DNA of 14,836 nt, taken from NCBI GenBank assembly GCA_011390985.1, contig JAABRJ010000471.1:1-14836 (forward strand), read 5' to 3'. Numbering within the stretch: position 1 is the stretch's first letter; each line of letters opens with the position of its first letter. Positions 1-7,632 of the stretch are shown here, one piece after another. This DNA is from Desulfobacteraceae bacterium (GTDB lineage Bacteria; Desulfobacterota; Desulfobacteria; Desulfobacterales; JAABRJ01). Both the position numbers and the translations under genes were made by a program. The notes under the pieces were generated by a model. That model was not told the origin of the DNA, ran no database searches, and saw only the letters and a list, made by a program, of their open reading frames with translations.

Positions 1-620
1 CCGAGGCTGGCCATCTCCAACATCTCGTCGAAAGAGATGGTGTGGAGCTTGCGCGCCTTATGGCAGATGTTGGGGTCCGCGGTATAAATGCCGTCCACAT
101 CGGTGTAGATTTCGCACATATCGGCCTTGAGGGCCGCGGCGATGGCGACTGCCGAGGTGTCCGAGCCGCCGCGACCCAGGGTGGTGATGTTGCCGTTGTA
201 GTCACTGCCCTGGAAGCCCGCCACCACCACGATATTGCGATGCTTCAAGAGCTCGGGGATCGGCCCGCCGCCGATGTCGCGGATCCGGGCGTTGCCGAAC
301 TTATCGTCGGTGAGCACCTTGACCTGGAATCCCAACAGGGACTGGGCAGGGTATTTCATGTCCTTGAGCATCATGGCCAGCAGCGCCGCCGTGGTCTGCT
401 CGCCGGTGGCCAGGAGGACATCGAGTTCCCGCTTGTCGGGAACCGGGGTCACCTTGTGGGCCATCTCGATGATTCCGTCGGTCACCCCGGCCATGGCCGA
501 TAGAATGACCACCACGTCGTTGCCCTGATTGTAGGTTTTGGTGACCCGGTTGGCCACATTGCGAATACGGTCGAGATTGGCGACCGAGGTGCCGCCGAAC
601 TTTTGAACGATGAGGGCCAT
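1..620 (-). CDS. lysC: Aspartate kinase, N-terminal part (runs off the left edge)
   Basis: Aspartate kinase phosphorylates L-aspartate with ATP in the cytoplasm, the first step towards lysine, threonine and methionine. The 206 visible residues start MALIVQKFGGTSVA. The amino-acid kinase signature KFGGTSV is at residues 7-13, ATGEQ at 71-75, GFQG near 135, TTLGRGGSDTSA at 146-157 and YTDVDGIYTADP at 172-183, all in the family order. The C-terminal ACT domains that carry feedback inhibition lie outside the window, so regulation cannot be judged. The start is fixed by the family N-terminus; a GAGG lies about 13 nt upstream, which is far for a Shine-Dalgarno. The gene is 121 nt downstream of tsaE on the same strand. 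A possible terminator lies in that gap, so it may have its own promoter, but I did not find one. Confidence 0.96.
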   Translation of the reverse strand, partial: MALIVQKFGGTSVANLDRIRNVANRVTKTYNQGNDVVVILSAMAGVTDGIIEMAHKVTPVPDKRELDVLLATGEQTTAALLAMMLKDMKYPAQSLLGFQVKVLTDDKFGNARIRDIGGGPIPELLKHRNIVVVAGFQGSDYNGNITTLGRGGSDTSAVAIAAALKADMCEIYTDVDGIYTADPNICHKARKLHTISFDEMLEMASL

Positions 621-664
621 GGGAGTTTATGCCTCGGTTTCGGGTTTTGGAATCGATGGCTGCG

Positions 665-698
665 AAAAAAATCCGACCGCCGCGGTTGGCCCTGGTCG
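665..698 (-). terminator. Possible intrinsic terminator between tsaE and lysC
   Basis: On the minus strand, GGTCG-type arms (plus-strand CGACCGCC at 674-681 and GGC/GGTCG at 688-698) form a stem of about 8 bp with a 3-nt bulge. A run of seven T on the minus strand follows (plus-strand A run 665-671). Placement after tsaE fits a terminator or a partial attenuator before lysC. The bulge makes it only moderately convincing. Confidence 0.4.
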
Positions 699-741
699 CT
701 CCGGGCACCAGGCGAAACCGCCGCTGACCGGCAGTTCGAAT

Positions 742-1260
742 TTATTCCCGCAACCGGATGTCTGACGTTTTCTGCTGGGACGACTGCGATTCGGCGAGGG
801 TTTCTATCAGATTGCGGCTTTCACGTCCAGTGGCAGCAAGGGTGATCCGACGGGCATCATCATTATGGAATTCAAGCTGAACCGCCATGTAATCGGTCAG
901 GAACCCCTCCGGCAGCCGTTCGGACCACTCGATCGCCAGCACTCCGTCGCCGTCGACCATTTCATCCAATCCGAGCGCCGTCAGATCGCCGACCGCCCCC
1001 GAAAGGCGGTAGAGATCGGCGTGGTAGAGCGGCACCCGACCGGGGTAGACGTTCACCAGGGTAAAAGTCGGGCTGGTGATGTAATAGCCCGCCGGGACCT
1101 CCAGGCCCCCGGCCAAGCCCTGAACAAAGGCTGTTTTACCGCTGCCAAGCCCCCCCGTCAGGGCCACCACCATACCGGCCGCCATCCGGGCGCCAAGCGC
1201 CCGGGCCAGGGCCTGGGTTTCGCCGACCGAGTGCGTGATGATCTGGATTCTGTCTGTCAT
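742..1260 (-). CDS. tsaE: tRNA threonylcarbamoyladenosine biosynthesis ATPase TsaE
   Basis: TsaE (YjeE) is the P-loop ATPase that works with TsaB and TsaD to make N6-threonylcarbamoyladenosine at position 37 of ANN-decoding tRNAs. The 172-aa product shows Walker A GGLGSGKT at residues 36-43, the family motif SPTFTL at 63-68, YHADLYRL at 79-86 and EWSERLP at 111-117. The reading frame stays open far upstream, but MTDRIQIITH is the usual N-terminus and has GGGAAG just ahead of it. The last 25 residues or so are rich in Ser and Gln and look like a dispensable tail. It lies 83 nt downstream of nnr; the nnr-tsaE (yjeF-yjeE) pairing is common in bacteria and supports both calls. Confidence 0.95.
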   Translation of the reverse strand: MTDRIQIITHSVGETQALARALGARMAAGMVVALTGGLGSGKTAFVQGLAGGLEVPAGYYITSPTFTLVNVYPGRVPLYHADLYRLSGAVGDLTALGLDEMVDGDGVLAIEWSERLPEGFLTDYMAVQLEFHNDDARRITLAATGRESRNLIETLAESQSSQQKTSDIRLRE

Positions 1261-1343
1261 GAGGCTTCCCGCCAGCGGTCGCCCGTCAGAAAGGCCGACC
1301 GGCTTTGGGTCGGGGATGATGTCAGGGCCGCCACCGGGACGGC

Positions 1344-2930
1344 TCAGAAAGCGGCGGCAGAGGGCATCGTCGGATCCGTCCCCCCGGCCAACTCCCGGAA
1401 CTGGCGGGGGATGGCGGCCATCACCTCCGATGCCAGATACCCGCACGGCGCCACCTGGCGGGCCACGCCATCCGCGGCCCGCCCGTGCACATAGACCCCG
1501 GCGCGGGCGGCTTCAGCCGGCGGCACCCCCCGGGCCACCAGGCCGGCAATGACGCCGGTGAGAACGTCGCCCATACCGCCGGCGGCCATTCCGGGGTTGC
1601 CGGTGGGGTTCACGTAAACGGCCCCTTCGGGGTGGGCCACAACGGTCCCGGCGCCCTTGAGCACCAGGTGGACATTGAACCGGCGGGCGAAATCGCGGGC
1701 GCAGGCGATGCGGTCGGTCTGCACCGCCTGTACCGTGCCACCGTTCAGACGGGCCATCTCCCCGGGATGGGGGGTCAGAATGACCGGCACGTCGAGGCTT
1801 TTTAAAAGATCGGGCTCCCCCGCCAGGCAGTTCAGGCCGTCGGCGTCGATCACGAGGGGCAGGCGGCAGGCCGACAAAACCTGCCGCACCAGGGCACGGG
1901 TTTCCGCCCCGGTGCCCAGCCCCGGCCCGAGGGCCAGACATTTTTTCCCGGGCAGCAGCCCGAGGATCTCCTCGCCGGCCGCGGATCCCAGGCCGCCGTC
2001 GGCCGCCGCGGGCAGCGGAACGGTCATGGCCTCGAGCGCCAGGGTTTCCAGCACCGCATTCAAGCCGGCCGGCACGCCGAGGCTCACCAGGCCGGCGCCG
2101 CTGCGCAGGGCGGAAAGCGCCGTCATGGCGGCGGCGCCGGTTTTGCCGGGAGTGCCGGCCAGCACCAACAGGTGGCCGCTGGTGCCCTTGTGGGCGTCGG
2201 CCGACCGCGCGGCCAGCGCGCCGGCAAAGGCCTGGGGGGTCAGCAGGTAGTGGCGGGGATGGGCCTTTGCGACGATGTGCGGCGGGATCCCGATGTCGAT
2301 CACCCGCAAGGCGCCGCTGAAGGCCGCCCCGGGCTGCAGAAAGTGCCCGGTCTTGGCCAGACCGAAGGTGGCCGTCGCCTGCGCCCGGATGCAGGCACCG
2401 CAAGGCTGGCCGGTGTCGGCGTTGATGCCGGAGGGAATATCGACGGCAAACACCGGGCGCTCGCTGTGGTTGATAAACTGGATCACGCTGCGATAAAACC
2501 CTCTGACCTCGGAGGTCAGACCGGTGCCCAAGATGGCGTCGATCCAGAAATCACAGGCGGCCATCTCCCCCCGGCGGGCCGCCAAGGCGGCCTCGTCCGG
2601 CACGGCCACCACCGGCACCGACAAGGCCGTCAGCAGGTCGAGGTTGGCGGCGGCATCCCCCTGGACACGCTCCGGCGCGCAGAGCAGAAAAACGGTCACC
2701 GCGAATCCCCGTTGGGCTAAGCAGCGGGCCATGACAAAGCCGTCGCCGCCGTTGTTGCCGGGCCCGGCGGCGACCGCCAGTCTGCGGCCCGTCAGGTCGG
2801 GAAAGCGCTCCAGCAGAAAGCCGGTCGCGCCGCGGCCGGCGATTTCCATCAGCACCCGCCCCGGGATCCCGAAACCGTCGATGGTTTCCCGGTCCATCGC
2901 CTGCATCTGCGAAGCCGTGACAAGGTTCAT
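1344..2930 (-). CDS. nnr: Bifunctional NAD(P)H-hydrate epimerase / ADP-dependent dehydratase
   Basis: This is a metabolite-repair enzyme. It epimerises R-NAD(P)HX to the S form and then dehydrates S-NAD(P)HX back to NAD(P)H using ADP. The 528-aa length is normal for the fused form. The N-terminal YjeF_N (epimerase) domain spans about residues 1-220, with GPGNNGGDG at 56-64 and VDIPSG at 163-168. The C-terminal ribokinase-like dehydratase domain spans about 225-515, with HKGTSGHLLVLAGT at 247-260, DADGLN at 362-367, HPGEMARL at 388-395 and GGMGDVLTG at 451-459, where D455 is the likely catalytic base. Its Shine-Dalgarno, AGGAGGAG, lies about 9 nt before the ATG. It sits 29 nt downstream of ybeY, so co-transcription is likely. 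Confidence 0.96.
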   Translation of the reverse strand: MNLVTASQMQAMDRETIDGFGIPGRVLMEIAGRGATGFLLERFPDLTGRRLAVAAGPGNNGGDGFVMARCLAQRGFAVTVFLLCAPERVQGDAAANLDLLTALSVPVVAVPDEAALAARRGEMAACDFWIDAILGTGLTSEVRGFYRSVIQFINHSERPVFAVDIPSGINADTGQPCGACIRAQATATFGLAKTGHFLQPGAAFSGALRVIDIGIPPHIVAKAHPRHYLLTPQAFAGALAARSADAHKGTSGHLLVLAGTPGKTGAAAMTALSALRSGAGLVSLGVPAGLNAVLETLALEAMTVPLPAAADGGLGSAAGEEILGLLPGKKCLALGPGLGTGAETRALVRQVLSACRLPLVIDADGLNCLAGEPDLLKSLDVPVILTPHPGEMARLNGGTVQAVQTDRIACARDFARRFNVHLVLKGAGTVVAHPEGAVYVNPTGNPGMAAGGMGDVLTGVIAGLVARGVPPAEAARAGVYVHGRAADGVARQVAPCGYLASEVMAAIPRQFRELAGGTDPTMPSAAAF

Positions 2931-2959
2931 GGCGGCGATCTCCTCCTGCGGTTTTTGGT

Positions 2960-3418
2960 TCAGCGCGCAGCCCGCAGCGCGCGGCTTTCCAGCAGGGCCA
3001 GCAGCTCCCGGCTCTTGGCATCCATCTCACGGGCACCGGCTTGATCGGCTTCATGCTCATAGCCGAGCAGGTGCAGAATCCCGTGAACCAGGAGCGCGAT
3101 GAAGTGCTCCACCATCGGGATGCCGGCCTCACGGCTCTCGGCCGCGGCGGTATCCGCCGAGATCACCACGTCCCCTAAAAGGTGGGGCGAAATTTCGACA
3201 AACTCGCCTTCCTGCATGGGAAAGGCCAACACGTTGGTGGGGCCGCTGCGCTGCAGATAGTGCTGGTTCAGCTCGGCAATTTCAGCGTCGTCGACAATCA
3301 CGATGGACAGCTCGGCCTCAGGACAGTCCAAGGCGCTTAAGACGACCTGTGCCACCTGCTTTATTTTCTTTAGGGGGATCGGCTGACGGTTTTGCCGGTT
3401 GTCGATCAGAACTTCCAT
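2960..3418 (-). CDS. ybeY: Endoribonuclease / rRNA maturation factor YbeY
   Basis: YbeY is a zinc-dependent RNase that acts in 16S rRNA 3'-end maturation and ribosome quality control. The 152-aa product has NVLAFP at residues 62-67 and the zinc signature HGILHLLGYEH at 112-122, with H112, H116 and H122 as metal ligands. The chosen start, MEVLIDNRQ, is the family N-terminus; an in-frame ATG 12 codons earlier is less likely. With this start, the first 101 nt of ybeY lie inside the 3' end of pgpH in another frame, which is a long overlap for two real genes. The phoH-pgpH-ybeY order is a classic conserved neighbourhood and supports the call. Confidence 0.95.
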   Translation of the reverse strand: MEVLIDNRQNRQPIPLKKIKQVAQVVLSALDCPEAELSIVIVDDAEIAELNQHYLQRSGPTNVLAFPMQEGEFVEISPHLLGDVVISADTAAAESREAGIPMVEHFIALLVHGILHLLGYEHEADQAGAREMDAKSRELLALLESRALRAAR

Positions 3419-5771
3419 TTTTGCTTTTCCCGCTGACGGCGGCCAGATTTTCACTGTATTCGATCCGGTGGTGGTGAATGCCGTTGAGAATCATGTTGAA
3501 ACTCTTGGCAATCTGGTGCAGGTCCTTGAGGGTCAGCTCGCACTCGTCCAGCTGGCCGTCTGAAAAAACCTTGTTGATCAGGTTCTGAACATGCCCCTGA
3601 ATGCGCGAAGGGGTGGGGTTTTCCAGGGTGCGGGAGGCCGCTTCGACGACATCGGCCAGCATCACCAGCCCGGCTTCGCGGGTCTGGGGGCGGGGGCCGG
3701 GATAGCGAAAGTCGTCGATATTGACGTTTTCCTCGCCTCTGCGCTGTTTGGCCCTTTCCAAAAAATAACTGATCAGGCTGGTGCCGTGGTGCTGCCGGAT
3801 GGTATCCGTGATCGCTTGGCCGAGCTTGTTTTCCCGGGCGATTTCGACCCCCTCCTTGACATGCGAAATCAGGATCAGGGCGGACATCGACGGTGCCAGC
3901 TTGTCATGCTTGTTTTTGCCTTGGATCTGATTTTCAACGAAATAGAGCGGCTTACGGATCTTGCCGATGTCGTGGTAATAGCCGCAAACCTTGGCCAGCA
4001 AAGAGTTGGCGCCGATGGCAGTGGCGGCGGCCTCCACCATCGAGCCCACAATCACGGAATGGTGGTAGGTGCCGGGGGCCTCGATCATCAGGCGTCGCAA
4101 AATCGGGCGGTCCAGGTTGGCCAGTTCCAGCAGTTTAATGTCGGTGGTGTAATCGAAGGCGACCTCCAGCAGGGGGGCGATCCCGGCCGCGACGAGCCCC
4201 GCGCCGAAACCGCCCAGAAAGGCAAACGCCCAGTCCCACAGCAGCCGGATGCCGGTGAGATCGCCGTTAAAGAAATTCAAGGCCGTCACCAGAACGATGT
4301 TGAGCAGGCCGAGACGGGTGCCGGCCCGGATGAAGGCCTTGCGTTCACGACAGTTCTGAAGCCAGTAAGCCGCCATGGAGCTGCTGATCAGGAAGTAGAC
4401 GAAGATCTCCAGGCGGTTGTTGAAAAGAACGGCGACCGAAAAGGCGCTAACGACCGAGAAGGCGATGGCCCAGTCCAAACACAGAAAAAGGCAAACGCTC
4501 ATGGCGCCTGCCGCCAGCGGGATGCCGTAGGATATAGCGCCGGGGGTGATGCCGAAAGGTTCGTTGACCGCAATCGAGCGCGCCAAAAGAAACGAGATCT
4601 TCGCCAAAAAAAGAAAGATCAGAAAAACCGTCGCCAGAAAAAGAAGGGTTTTGTTGTGACCCTGGCCGCCCGGGATCTGCAGCCGCGCGTGCAGGGTGCA
4701 GGTGGTCAGCAGCAGGCAGAGGATCAGCAGCCCGGTGCCGGCACTGCGGACCCACAGCTGGGTGCTGCGGGTCTGGTCCTGGAGCGCTTGCAGTTTGAGA
4801 AGCTGCACCGGGGTGACCCGTTCGCCCTCCCGCAGCAGCATTTCGCCGGCCTTGATCTGGTAGAGGACCGGCTTGATCTCCGCCGCGGCGGCATCTTTGC
4901 GGGCTTCGGTCTCATTGCGGTTCAGGGTGATGTTGGGCTGGATCAACTGCTGGATGAAATCCACCACGAGATTGCGCAGGCTGTAATCCAGGTCCTTGAG
5001 GTATGGCTGCCCGATAATCCGTACCATGGACTTGGCCTGGTCCAGGCCGTAGAAGGGTTCGAAATTGAAGACCGGTTTTTGGCTCTGGGAGCCCACGACC
5101 CGCAGCATGATGCCCTTGTCGGCCACCCGTAGCAGGATCTCCTTGTTGGAGACCACACCGGTTTCTAAGATCTTGGCCAGAATATCGTTGATCAAACCGC
5201 TGACGGCCTCGCCAAAGGCATGTTTTTCGAGGATGGCGTAGGCACCGTCATTGACCACGATCCCCAATTCGGACTGAAAATCGTCCTTCAGCTGCAAGAC
5301 CCGTTCGTGGTGATCGGCGGCGATCTCATCCGGGCTTGGTGCGCCCGGTTTCAGCTGGGTGGGGTTGTCGGTAAGGGCCGGTACCGTGGAATCGCCGACC
5401 AATTGCGACTCGGGCGGCGCAGCCGCCGCCGGGGGGCGGTAAACGGCCTGTACAAGGCTGAAAGCCCGATCCACCCGACGCTTCAGACGGCCGGCCAGTC
5501 CCGTGTCAAAATCGTATACCGTGAGAATGCTGTCGACCGCCTGGCGCCGCTTGGCCTCGGTGGCGATCCTGTCCTCGATGAAGAAATCCTTGGGCGCCTT
5601 TACGTCCCCTTGGGCCACGTCCCCGACGGCGTAGCTTCGCCGGGTGACCACCAGGTTCGGGTAGAGCATCAGGGTGAAGAGGGCCGTCACGACCACCAGT
5701 ATCCCCCACCTGACCGCCGTGTTGGATCCAAAAAAGGAAATGACGGCTTCTTTTCTTTTACTGTATTTCAT
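3318..5771 (-). CDS. pgpH: 7TM-HD membrane phosphodiesterase, PgpH family
   Basis: This is an integral membrane HD-domain protein. Characterised relatives (PgpH) hydrolyse cyclic di-AMP, and I infer the same substrate here. The 817 residues show a first membrane segment at about 21-42 and a long extracytoplasmic 7TMR-HDED region to about 335. A bundle of hydrophobic helices follows at about 342-535, then a cytoplasmic HD domain from about 560 to 775. Visible HD residues are H571/H572, the HD pair H600-D601 in YHDIGK (599-604), the HH at 661-662 and D707. A Pro-rich stretch (about 112-150) inside the extracytoplasmic part looks like a lineage insertion. The Lys/Pro-rich tail from about 780 overlaps ybeY. 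The start is 9 nt after the phoH stop, so the two are probably translationally coupled; no strong Shine-Dalgarno is seen. Confidence 0.93.
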   Translation of the reverse strand: MKYSKRKEAVISFFGSNTAVRWGILVVVTALFTLMLYPNLVVTRRSYAVGDVAQGDVKAPKDFFIEDRIATEAKRRQAVDSILTVYDFDTGLAGRLKRRVDRAFSLVQAVYRPPAAAAPPESQLVGDSTVPALTDNPTQLKPGAPSPDEIAADHHERVLQLKDDFQSELGIVVNDGAYAILEKHAFGEAVSGLINDILAKILETGVVSNKEILLRVADKGIMLRVVGSQSQKPVFNFEPFYGLDQAKSMVRIIGQPYLKDLDYSLRNLVVDFIQQLIQPNITLNRNETEARKDAAAAEIKPVLYQIKAGEMLLREGERVTPVQLLKLQALQDQTRSTQLWVRSAGTGLLILCLLLTTCTLHARLQIPGGQGHNKTLLFLATVFLIFLFLAKISFLLARSIAVNEPFGITPGAISYGIPLAAGAMSVCLFLCLDWAIAFSVVSAFSVAVLFNNRLEIFVYFLISSSMAAYWLQNCRERKAFIRAGTRLGLLNIVLVTALNFFNGDLTGIRLLWDWAFAFLGGFGAGLVAAGIAPLLEVAFDYTTDIKLLELANLDRPILRRLMIEAPGTYHHSVIVGSMVEAAATAIGANSLLAKVCGYYHDIGKIRKPLYFVENQIQGKNKHDKLAPSMSALILISHVKEGVEIARENKLGQAITDTIRQHHGTSLISYFLERAKQRRGEENVNIDDFRYPGPRPQTREAGLVMLADVVEAASRTLENPTPSRIQGHVQNLINKVFSDGQLDECELTLKDLHQIAKSFNMILNGIHHHRIEYSENLAAVSGKSKNGSSDRQPAKPSADPPKENKAGGTGRLKRLGLS

Positions 5772-5780
5772 AGGGGGATC

Positions 5781-6764
5781 TTACGCTTCAGGCCGGGCAT
5801 TGCCAAGTTCTTCGTAGGCCCGGATGATATCCTGCACCAGCCGGTGGCGGACCACATCTTCCTTGGAAAAGAAGGCGAAAGCGATGCCGTCGATTTCCCG
5901 GAGAATTTTTTTGGCCTCCACCAGGCCGGAGGCCCGGTTGGCCGGCAAATCGATCTGGGTGATATCGCCGGTGATCACCGCCTTGGAGTTGAAGCCGATG
6001 CGGGTCAGGAACATCTTCATCTGCTCCGAGGTCGTGTTCTGGGCCTCGTCCAGAATGATAAAGGAATCGTTCAGCGTCCGACCGCGCATGAACGCCAGGG
6101 GGGCCACTTCAATCACCCCTTGCTGCATGAGCGCCCCGACCTTTTCAAACCGCATCATATCGTGCAGCGCATCGTACAAGGGCCGCAGATAGGGGTCGAC
6201 CTTGTCGGCCAGATCCCCGGGCAGAAACCCGAGGGCCTCCCCGGCCTCCACGGCCGGACGGGTCAGAATGATGCGGCTGACCTGGCTCTTGGTCAGCGCC
6301 GCGACCGCCATGGCCATGGCCAGGTAAGTTTTTCCGGTCCCGGCGGGTCCGATCCCGAAAACGATATCGTAGCTGCGAATGGCGTCGATGTATTTTTTCT
6401 GGGACAGGCTTTTGGGCGTGATGGCTCTTTTTTTGGCGGTGATGTAGACCGTGTCGAGAAAGATATCCTTGAGGCGGGCGCGATCGTTGCCGCTGAGGGC
6501 CCGCACAGCGTAGTTGACGTCGTTGGGGTAGACCGGATAGCCCTCCTCCAGCAGCCCGTAGAGCTGGCTGAGGATGTTGTGCGCGAGGTCCGTCTCGATG
6601 GGGTCGCCCTCGATCAGCACCTCACTTCCGCGGGCGGAAATCCGGACCCCCACGGCGTCGGCAATCTGCAGCAGGTTGTGGTTGTGCTCACCAAAAAGCC
6701 GCCGGGCCAGTTCATTGTCGTCCAACGTCAGTTTGGCCTGTTTGGGCTGCACGTCTTTTTGCAT
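5781..6764 (-). CDS. phoH: PhoH family P-loop ATPase
   Basis: PhoH proteins are cytoplasmic NTPases, often linked to RNA metabolism; the exact substrate is unsettled. The 327-aa product has an N-terminal region of about 100 residues, then Walker A GPAGTGKT at 139-146, LTRPAVEAGE around 167-176, Walker B FIILDEAQN at 235-243 and GDITQIDLP at 267-275. These are all typical of PhoH/PhoL. The frame is open to 6863, but MQKDVQ at 6764 was chosen because a promoter-like sequence (6822-6851) lies inside the longer version. It is the first gene of the leftward group, directly upstream of pgpH and ybeY. That is the conserved order in many bacteria and links it to rRNA maturation. Confidence 0.95.
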   Translation of the reverse strand: MQKDVQPKQAKLTLDDNELARRLFGEHNHNLLQIADAVGVRISARGSEVLIEGDPIETDLAHNILSQLYGLLEEGYPVYPNDVNYAVRALSGNDRARLKDIFLDTVYITAKKRAITPKSLSQKKYIDAIRSYDIVFGIGPAGTGKTYLAMAMAVAALTKSQVSRIILTRPAVEAGEALGFLPGDLADKVDPYLRPLYDALHDMMRFEKVGALMQQGVIEVAPLAFMRGRTLNDSFIILDEAQNTTSEQMKMFLTRIGFNSKAVITGDITQIDLPANRASGLVEAKKILREIDGIAFAFFSKEDVVRHRLVQDIIRAYEELGNARPEA

Positions 6765-6821
6765 AGGTGCCTTGGTTCTCCCGGCCGCGGGTCTGGCGAT
6801 GCTCGCCCTGCGGAGTTGCAA

Positions 6822-6851
6822 TTTATACCACAGCTTTTTTGGCGATTGCAA
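6822..6851 (-). promoter_or_regulatory. Sigma-70-like promoter for the phoH group
   Basis: On the minus strand, TTGCAA (6846-6851) is followed by an 18-nt spacer and TATAAA (6822-6827). This puts the predicted start of transcription about 50 nt upstream of the phoH ATG. The hexamers match the consensus at 4 and 5 of 6 positions. Confidence 0.55.
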
Positions 6852-6891
6852 ACGGCAAATCACCTTGGCAGCAGTCTGGAGGAAAAATGGC

Positions 6892-6919
6892 TTGACGGGA
6901 TTTTTTCGAATTTGATAGT
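6892..6919 (+). promoter_or_regulatory. Sigma-70-like promoter for the cvpA-mazG-hisH group
   Basis: TTGACG (6892-6897), a 16-nt spacer and GATAGT (6914-6919) lie in an AT-rich patch. A better -10 hexamer, TATAAT, lies at 6922-6927 but is 24 nt from TTGACG and has no good -35 of its own. Either way the leader to the cvpA ATG would be about 170-180 nt. Confidence 0.5.
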
Positions 6920-7104
6920 CTTATAATTTAGTTTCAACAGGTCCCGCCCTCTTGCAGACAACACCTGCCGCCTTACCTTGGGAAGCTGCCAAACCTGATG
7001 AAGCCCACAGCGCCTCGGTTTCCGACGGCCAACCGAAAAATTCGCGCCGCGCAGCGCCTGAAACTGCTTGCAGCGCCGTCAGCCCTGAGCCAACAGGGGG
7101 GAAT

Positions 7105-7632
7105 ATGAACCCGTTTGATGCGATCGTTATCGTTATCCTGGTATTCTGCCTGATTCGCGGCCTGTTCCGGGGGCTGATCAAGGAAGTGTCGTCCATTGTC
7201 GGGGTTTTGGCGGGCTTTTACGCCGCCTATACCTATTACGCCACTCTGGCCGACTTCCTGACCGACTGGCTCGCCCACCGCGACTATACCAACCTCCTGA
7301 GCTTCCTGCTGATTTTCTGCGGTGTATTTTTCATCATCAGCCTGCTGGGGGTGGTGGTCAAATACCTCCTCAACATTGCCTACCTGGGGTGGTTTGACCG
7401 AATGTGCGGCGCCGGTTTCGGCTTCAGCAAGGGGATCCTGATCACCGCCGTGCTGCTGATCGTGCTGACCGCGTTTCTGCCCAAAGGCGCCCCGCTGATC
7501 AAAAATTCGCGGCTGTCGCCCTATGTCGCCAGCATTGCCGAAAACATGGCCCGGGTGGTTTCCCCACAAATGAAAAAGCAGTTTCAAACCAAGCTTGAGG
7601 AGATGAAGAAAGCATGGCGCCACCCCATTTAG
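7105..7632 (+). CDS. cvpA: CvpA family inner-membrane protein
   Basis: This is a small polytopic inner-membrane protein of the CvpA family, named for its need in colicin V production in E. coli. Its molecular role is unclear; family members are linked to envelope homeostasis. The 175 residues begin MNPFDAIVIVILVF and have the family-typical RGLFRGLIKEV after the first helix. Four hydrophobic segments are visible at about 5-17, 28-47, 64-88 and 103-123, followed by a charged C-terminal tail. The start was chosen over the upstream in-frame TTG because of the AGGGGGGA Shine-Dalgarno and the family N-terminus. It overlaps mazG by 19 nt, so the two are probably translationally coupled. Confidence 0.9.
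   Translation: MNPFDAIVIVILVFCLIRGLFRGLIKEVSSIVGVLAGFYAAYTYYATLADFLTDWLAHRDYTNLLSFLLIFCGVFFIISLLGVVVKYLLNIAYLGWFDRMCGAGFGFSKGILITAVLLIVLTAFLPKGAPLIKNSRLSPYVASIAENMARVVSPQMKKQFQTKLEEMKKAWRHPI

Larger units (their letters stand above)
6765..7104. promoter_or_regulatory. Divergent regulatory region between phoH and cvpA
   Basis: This 340-bp non-coding stretch separates the leftward phoH group from the rightward cvpA group. It holds one sigma-70-like promoter for each direction, listed separately, around an AT-rich core at about 6820-6935. The remaining 150 nt or so (about 6950-7104) would be cvpA leader. They stay open in the cvpA frame from a TTG at 6952, but the encoded peptide is low-complexity and not like CvpA, so I treat it as untranslated. 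I see no clear riboswitch. Confidence 0.6.

Noticed and set aside
1513..2403. A 296-codon minus-strand frame inside nnr.
   Set aside because: It is an Arg/Gly/Pro-rich off-frame shadow of nnr, whose domains and motifs are complete in the other frame.
3591..5132. A 513-codon plus-strand open frame opposite pgpH.
   Set aside because: It is the antisense shadow of a well-supported membrane protein. Its translation is low-complexity (Gly/Gln/Asp-rich), with no recognisable domain, as expected for the opposite strand of GC-rich coding DNA.
5220..6926. A 568-codon plus-strand open frame opposite pgpH and phoH.
   Set aside because: It spans two genes and the intergenic gap, has no domain, and lies antisense to PhoH motifs that are certain.
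6952..7104. An N-terminal extension of CvpA from an in-frame TTG.
   Set aside because: The extension has no similarity to CvpA proteins and is followed by a clear Shine-Dalgarno and the family N-terminus at 7105.
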